Source: Parabacteroides sp. PM6-13
GTDB lineage: Bacteria; Bacteroidota; Bacteroidia; Bacteroidales; Tannerellaceae
Direction: 5' to 3'
Assembly (NCBI RefSeq): GCF_029892605.1
Contig: NZ_JARXWF010000004.1
Coordinates: 214,117-278,116 of the forward strand
DNA: 64,000 nt
The notes below the pieces were generated by a model, which was not told where the DNA came from, did no database searches, and worked only from the letters and a program-made list of their open reading frames with translations. Positions 60,802 to 64,000 of this stretch are shown piece after piece (within the stretch, counting starts at the first letter, position 1; every line of letters begins with the position of its first letter). A program made the position numbers and the translations under genes.

Positions 60802-62298
60802 TTACACAATAAATTTATTGATCGCATCCACAAACGCCTCTACCGAAGCGGCGATGATATCGGTATTGGCCGAGAATCCGTAATAGATACTCCCGTTGTA
60901 TTCCACCTGCATATGCACTTTTCCGGTGTCGTCGCTTCCTTTCGAAATGGCCTGGATCAGGAATTCCTGAATGGTCATATCGCTGTTGCTGATCGCCTTC
61001 TTCACCGCTTTGATACCGGCATCTACCGGTCCATTTCCGGCAGCGGCTTCACAGCGGCGCACACCTGCCATATTCAGGCATACACTCGCCATCGATTGCA
61101 GGCCGATACCGCTGGTCACCTGCAGGTGTTCCAGTTTGATGCGGTGCATCTCGGTGCGGTCTTTTCCGACCAGCATCAATACATCGTCGTCGTTGATATC
61201 CTTCTTCCGGTCGGCCAGTTTCAGAAATTCCTGGTATACCTTATCCAATTTTTCCTGATCCATCTCGACACCAAGCATAGAGAGACGGTGTTTCAAGGCT
61301 GCCCGTCCGCTACGTGCCGTCAGTACAATCGCGTTATCGTCGATGCCGATATCCTTCGGATCCATGATTTCATAGCTTTCCCGGTTCTTCAACACCCCGT
61401 CCTGGTGGATACCCGACGAGTGGGCAAAGGCATTGCGCCCGACTACCGCTTTATTGGGTTGCACCGGCATATTCATCAGGCTGGAAACCATCCGGCTGAT
61501 ACCGTATATCTTGGTGGTATTGATATTCGTCATGATCTCTCTCTCCTTATGGCTCTTGAAGATCATAGCGATCTCTTCCAACGAGGTGTTTCCGGCACGT
61601 TCGCCGATTCCGTTCATCGTCACCTCCACCTGACGGGCACCGTTCAATACCCCCTGCACGGTGTTGGCCGTAGCCATGCCCAGGTCATTGTGGCAATGGG
61701 TGGAAAGGATCGCCTGATGCACATTCGGTACATGTTCCATCAGGTATTTGATTTTCGCCCCGTATTCATCCGGCAGACAATAGCCTGTCGTGTCGGGGAT
61801 ATTCACCACTGTCGCTCCCGCTTTGATCACTGCCTCGACTACGCGCGCCAGATATTCATTATCCGTACGTCCGGCATCCTCGCAATAGAACTCCACGTCC
61901 TCGACATACTTCTTGGCGTATTTCGTAGCGGCAATCGCCCGTTCGATAATCTCTTCCCGGTTCGAATTAAACTTATACAGGATATGCGGATCCGAGGTGC
62001 CGATGCCCGTATGGATACGTCCCTTCTTGGCGAACTTCAAGGCTTCGGCGGCTGCGTCGATATCTTTCTCCACCGCGCGGGTCAGGGCACATATCGTGGG
62101 CCAGGTCACCGCCTTCGAAATCTCTACCACACTATTGAAGTCGCCGGGACTCGAAACCGGGAACCCCGCTTCGATCACATCCACTCCAAGCCCTTCCAGT
62201 GCCTTGGCTACCTGGATTTTCTCTACTGTGTTCAATTGACACCCGGGGACCTGCTCCCCATCACGCAATGTTGTGTCGAAAATAAATAATTTGTCCAT
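60802..62298 (-). CDS. leuA: 2-isopropylmalate synthase
   Basis: LeuA condenses 2-oxoisovalerate with acetyl-CoA, the first committed step to leucine. The 498-residue protein has [16 protein letters not shown] at the N-terminus, the metal-binding [25 protein letters not shown], and a C-terminal allosteric domain (about 365-498) that normally binds leucine. The start at 62298 gives the usual [14 protein letters not shown]; the frame is open to 62316. It is the first structural gene after the attenuator. Confidence 0.96.
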   Translation of the reverse strand: MDKLFIFDTTLRDGEQVPGCQLNTVEKIQVAKALEGLGVDVIEAGFPVSSPGDFNSVVEISKAVTWPTICALTRAVEKDIDAAAEALKFAKKGRIHTGIGTSDPHILYKFNSNREEIIERAIAATKYAKKYVEDVEFYCEDAGRTDNEYLARVVEAVIKAGATVVNIPDTTGYCLPDEYGAKIKYLMEHVPNVHQAILSTHCHNDLGMATANTVQGVLNGARQVEVTMNGIGERAGNTSLEEIAMIFKSHKEREIMTNINTTKIYGISRMVSSLMNMPVQPNKAVVGRNAFAHSSGIHQDGVLKNRESYEIMDPKDIGIDDNAIVLTARSGRAALKHRLSMLGVEMDQEKLDKVYQEFLKLADRKKDINDDDVLMLVGKDRTEMHRIKLEHLQVTSGIGLQSMASVCLNMAGVRRCEAAAGNGPVDAGIKAVKKAISNSDMTIQEFLIQAISKGSDDTGKVHMQVEYNGSIYYGFSANTDIIAASVEAFVDAINKFIV

Positions 62299-62335
62299 AT
62301 TATGTCTATTTACCAATTTATCAAATTGTCAAAAA

Positions 62336-62395
62336 CGCCCGAGAATTTTTCCGAAAACGTAGGGGTATTTAAAATTAGTCCCGCGAGTAACACTT
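62336..62395 (+). repeat. Conserved intergenic element ending GCGAGTAACACTT, copy 2
   Basis: This copy lies upstream of leuA in the antisense direction. It matches 36879-36939 over about 60 bp, best at AAATTAGTCCCGCGAGTAAC. Since one copy precedes a gene in sense and the other in antisense, a simple leader role is doubtful. Confidence 0.65.
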
Positions 62396-62396
62396 T

Positions 62397-62501
62397 TTAA
62401 CGTATCATATTGTAAAGCAAAATGGCCTTTTTGCTTACACTTTGCTTTTTCTCATCAGACCAAAACCAGCGCTGTTTTTCCCCTTTTTTCATTCCTTTCA
62501 T
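62397..62501 (-). CDS. Possible 34-residue basic small protein in the leu leader
   Basis: An ATG after an AGGAGAGAGG stretch opens a 34-codon frame with a basic, tryptophan-containing product (MKGMKKGEKQRWFWSDEKKQ at its start). It lies between the attenuator terminator and leuA, so it would be translated only from read-through transcripts. The gap is unusually long (about 240 bp). No homologue is known to me, and it may be chance. Confidence 0.2.
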   Translation of the reverse strand: MKGMKKGEKQRWFWSDEKKQSVSKKAILLYNMIR

Positions 62502-62542
62502 TCCTCTCTCCTGAGGGCAGGTAAAATCTCCTTAAAAGAAAA

Positions 62543-62574
62543 AAGCCTCTCTCACCCGGAAGTGAGAAAGGCTT
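62543..62574 (-). terminator. Attenuator terminator of the leu operon
   Basis: On the minus strand a 13-bp stem AAGCCTTTCTCAC / GTGAGAGAGGCTT (one G-U pair) with loop TTCCGG is followed by a T-run. The 5' arm and loop contain CTCACTTCC (62558-62566), which is exactly complementary to GGAAGTGAG at the end of the leader peptide gene (62612-62620). The two pairings exclude each other. Confidence 0.92.
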
Positions 62575-62611
62575 ATTTATTTTATTATGCTTAAACTAAA
62601 CACACAACATC

Positions 62612-62620
62612 CTCACTTCC
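62612..62620 (-). promoter_or_regulatory. Antiterminator arm overlapping the leader stop codon
   Basis: GGAAGTGAG on the minus strand pairs perfectly (9 bp) with CTCACTTCC in the terminator. It includes the TGA stop of the leader peptide, so a ribosome that reaches the stop covers it and lets the terminator form. A ribosome halted at the Ile/Leu codons about 20 nt upstream leaves it free. Confidence 0.8.
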
Positions 62621-62684
62621 TATCCTGCGGCCAGAGTAGAATAATAATGGAAATGTTAATAATGTTGTTTGCAAAGTTACGCAT
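62613..62684 (-). CDS. Leucine/isoleucine leader peptide of the leu operon
   Basis: This 23-codon frame starts MRNFANN and contains IINISIIILL at residues 8-17: six Ile and two Leu codons within ten. It ends in TGA inside the antiterminator arm. It begins about 24 nt after the -7 element and is followed by a terminator 38 nt after its stop. Size, position and codon bias are those of attenuation peptides of the branched-chain amino acid operons. The role is to sense charged tRNA-Ile and tRNA-Leu. Confidence 0.88.
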   Translation of the reverse strand: MRNFANNIINISIIILLWPQDRK

Positions 62685-62707
62685 GTCTTCTCTATGTTTT
62701 AACGCTG

Positions 62708-62737
62708 CAAATATACAGGCTTTTTCGGAAACACAAA
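62708..62737 (-). promoter_or_regulatory. Promoter of the leu operon
   Basis: On the minus strand TTTG, 18 bp, then TATATTTG closely matches the Bacteroidetes -33/-7 consensus, and the start of transcription would fall about 15-20 nt before the leader peptide ATG. Confidence 0.82.
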
Positions 62738-62877
62738 TAAAAAAGAAGTTTTTTTCGCTATTTTTTTGAAAAAATGTAAGCAAAAAGGGCTTTTTACTTT
62801 ATAAATAGCCATTTTACCTGTTTTTGTTCCGTCTGACGAGATAAAGGTGGGTGGATATTCAAATGGGAGGGAATGGA

Positions 62878-63203
62878 AAGGAGAAAGGAGAAGGGAGAAA
62901 GGGGTGTCTTCAGATATGGTAAAAATTGAAGGTGGGGGATCGCGCTGCCAGCGCGAGATTATGCATAACCGTATGCAAGCGTAGCGCAGCTTACGGTATA
63001 GCGACTACCTGTCAATCAAGCGCCGTAGGTGCGAGATCTGGCATAATCCCGCCCCATGCGGGGCTTTTATATAGAGGATTCACTACCGTAAGCTGCGCTA
63101 CGCTTGCATACGGTTATGCATAATCTCACGCCTGCGGCGTGCTTCCCCGCAATCTTCACATCTTCTCCCTCCCTTTCTCCTTTCTCCCTTCTCCTTTCTC
63201 CTT
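62878..63203. repeat. Nested inverted-repeat element near the right end
   Basis: Outer arms: a perfect 25-bp purine-rich inverted repeat at 62878-62902 and 63179-63203. Inner arms: a perfect 44-bp inverted repeat at 62955-62998 and 63084-63127, containing ATTATGCATAACCGTATGC and GCAGCTTACGGTA. Hairpins flank the inner arms (CGCGCTGCCAGCGCG on the left, CACGCCTGCGGCGTG on the right). The 85-bp centre holds GCGAGATCTGGCATAATC, like the arm start, and CCGCCCCATGCGGGG. No transposase is present. It looks like a REP- or MITE-type structure. Confidence 0.85.
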
Positions 63204-63252
63204 CAAACATTACACTACTTGAATGCAAATACGCATTCAAATGAAACTTACA

Positions 63253-63813
63253 TTAGAAAACAAGGCCGACACCTAATGAAATTGAGTGCCTATTGTTATG
63301 AGACGTATATGAATCAACAACAGATGCTACCGAGGAATATGAGTTTATTTCATATCGAACAGATTGTAGGTGATAACCCAGCAAAACACAAATAGCAAAA
63401 TGTTGACGCAATGGGAACTTATAACCCAACCCAGGATTAAATAAGAATCCGGCATTTGAGATACTACTCCCAATCCCATAACCAATCTTTGTGAAAATAA
63501 AAGGTTTTTCTGATGAGCGTAGTGGGGAGTAAACAATTTTTGTAAAGACTGGAAAAATAGTATATGCAGGATCATACAATTTTTCAACACCAACTCCTAT
63601 CCCGGCAGATAAACGCTTATTAATGTCATACATACCAGTCAGACTGAGATCAAAACCACTTAGTCCTGATTTTATATGCCAGAGATCTCCTTTTTCAGAT
63701 ACGCCTTGTAAATAACTCCAATCCAAACCGAAATGCAGTTTATTTTGTGCATTTGTGGATACTGTTTGTAACAATATCAGAAAAACAACACTAATTCTTA
63801 CTATCGCTTTCAT
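63253..63813 (-). CDS. Small outer-membrane beta-barrel-like protein
   Basis: This 186-residue protein has a signal peptide (cut near VSTNAQ) and alternating beta-strands through its length (for example KLHFGLDWSYLQ, LSAGIGVGVEKL, FIFTKIGYGIG and FLFNPGLGYKF), ending in Phe (SLGVGLVF), as expected of an 8-stranded outer-membrane barrel. It has no enzyme motif. Base composition is more A+T-rich than in the neighbouring leu operon. The function is unknown. Confidence 0.6.
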   Translation of the reverse strand: MKAIVRISVVFLILLQTVSTNAQNKLHFGLDWSYLQGVSEKGDLWHIKSGLSGFDLSLTGMYDINKRLSAGIGVGVEKLYDPAYTIFPVFTKIVYSPLRSSEKPFIFTKIGYGIGSSISNAGFLFNPGLGYKFPLRQHFAICVLLGYHLQSVRYEINSYSSVASVVDSYTSHNNRHSISLGVGLVF

Positions 63814-64000
63814 TTAATAACAATTTTAATTTTACACCACATCATATTTTCAACAAATAAAGACACACATATCACAAACAAACCAACTATAATTATATAA
63901 AAAAGCACTACTAACCGACTAAAATTTTGAGTAAAGGGGCTTCCTCCTTTCGGATTCGCCCCTAATGTCGTAGATTTGTTGTACCACCAATAAATAAACG

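Noticed and set aside
60775..62289. Antisense frame of 504 codons opposite leuA
   Set aside because: leuA on the other strand has all family motifs; the antisense product is His/Val/Ile-rich without recognisable domains.
62926..63123. 65-codon frame inside the right-end inverted repeat
   Set aside because: It is made of repeat sequence, mirrors itself across the palindrome and has no start context or motif.
63814..64000. Possible gene start at the right edge
   Set aside because: No frame with a convincing start or motif was seen in the last 187 bp; the sequence is A+T-rich and probably intergenic.

Overview
The window is chromosomal DNA of a Bacteroidales bacterium, most likely a Parabacteroides. 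The evidence is a SusC/SusD pair with a hybrid two-component regulator, NigD-like, GIN-domain (DUF2807) and LVIVD lipoproteins, rarity of Shine-Dalgarno sites, and promoters of the Bacteroidetes form (TTTG, about 19 bp, TAnnTTTG). The genus is an inference from gene content and order; no search was possible.

Layout. (1) 1-11.3 kb: secE-nusG-rplKAJL-rpoBC, with a hairpin between rplL and rpoB and a terminator after rpoC. (2) 11.3-19.3 kb: two paralogous modules, each an ECF sigma factor overlapping a gene for a protein with a cytoplasmic stub, one membrane helix, a charged linker and a predicted outer-membrane barrel, followed by lipoprotein genes. tRNA-Asn and a degenerate GIY-YIG protein lie between the modules. 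(3) 19.3-36.3 kb: housekeeping and envelope genes: a Yip1-like protein, smpB, metH, a DUF937-OmpA protein, a double DUF1080 protein, META and M23 lipoproteins, YccF, a zinc-type binding protein and ATPase without a permease, an epimerase, a toxin-antitoxin pair, two GIN-domain proteins, a thioesterase and a U32 protein. (4) 36.9-54.9 kb: a polysaccharide utilisation locus (clan GH-A hydrolase, GH88/105, SusD, SusC, hybrid two-component system, PL22-type lyase, GH29 fucosidase, dicarboxylate symporter), probably for fucose- and uronate-containing pectic material. (5) 55.5-62.7 kb, minus strand: leuA-leuC-leuD-citramalate/isopropylmalate synthase-mgsA-leuB, preceded by a complete attenuator. (6) 62.8-64 kb: nested inverted repeats and one small beta-barrel gene.

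How the genes work together. The leu operon begins with a 23-codon leader peptide carrying six Ile and two Leu codons, an antiterminator arm that overlaps the leader stop codon, and a Rho-independent terminator. This is a textbook attenuator whose codon bias fits an operon able to make both leucine and, through citramalate, the 2-oxobutyrate precursor of isoleucine. In the utilisation locus the hybrid sensor is divergent from susCD and probably controls the surrounding enzymes.

Unexplained structure. A 40-bp double-hairpin element occurs three times, once inverted. Two arrays of 11-bp units face each other upstream of the GH-A gene. A perfect 44-bp inverted repeat is nested inside a perfect 25-bp one near the right end. 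A conserved element of about 60 bp occurs twice. Coordinates and translations come from reading the sequence; functions are assigned by recognised motifs and family resemblance.
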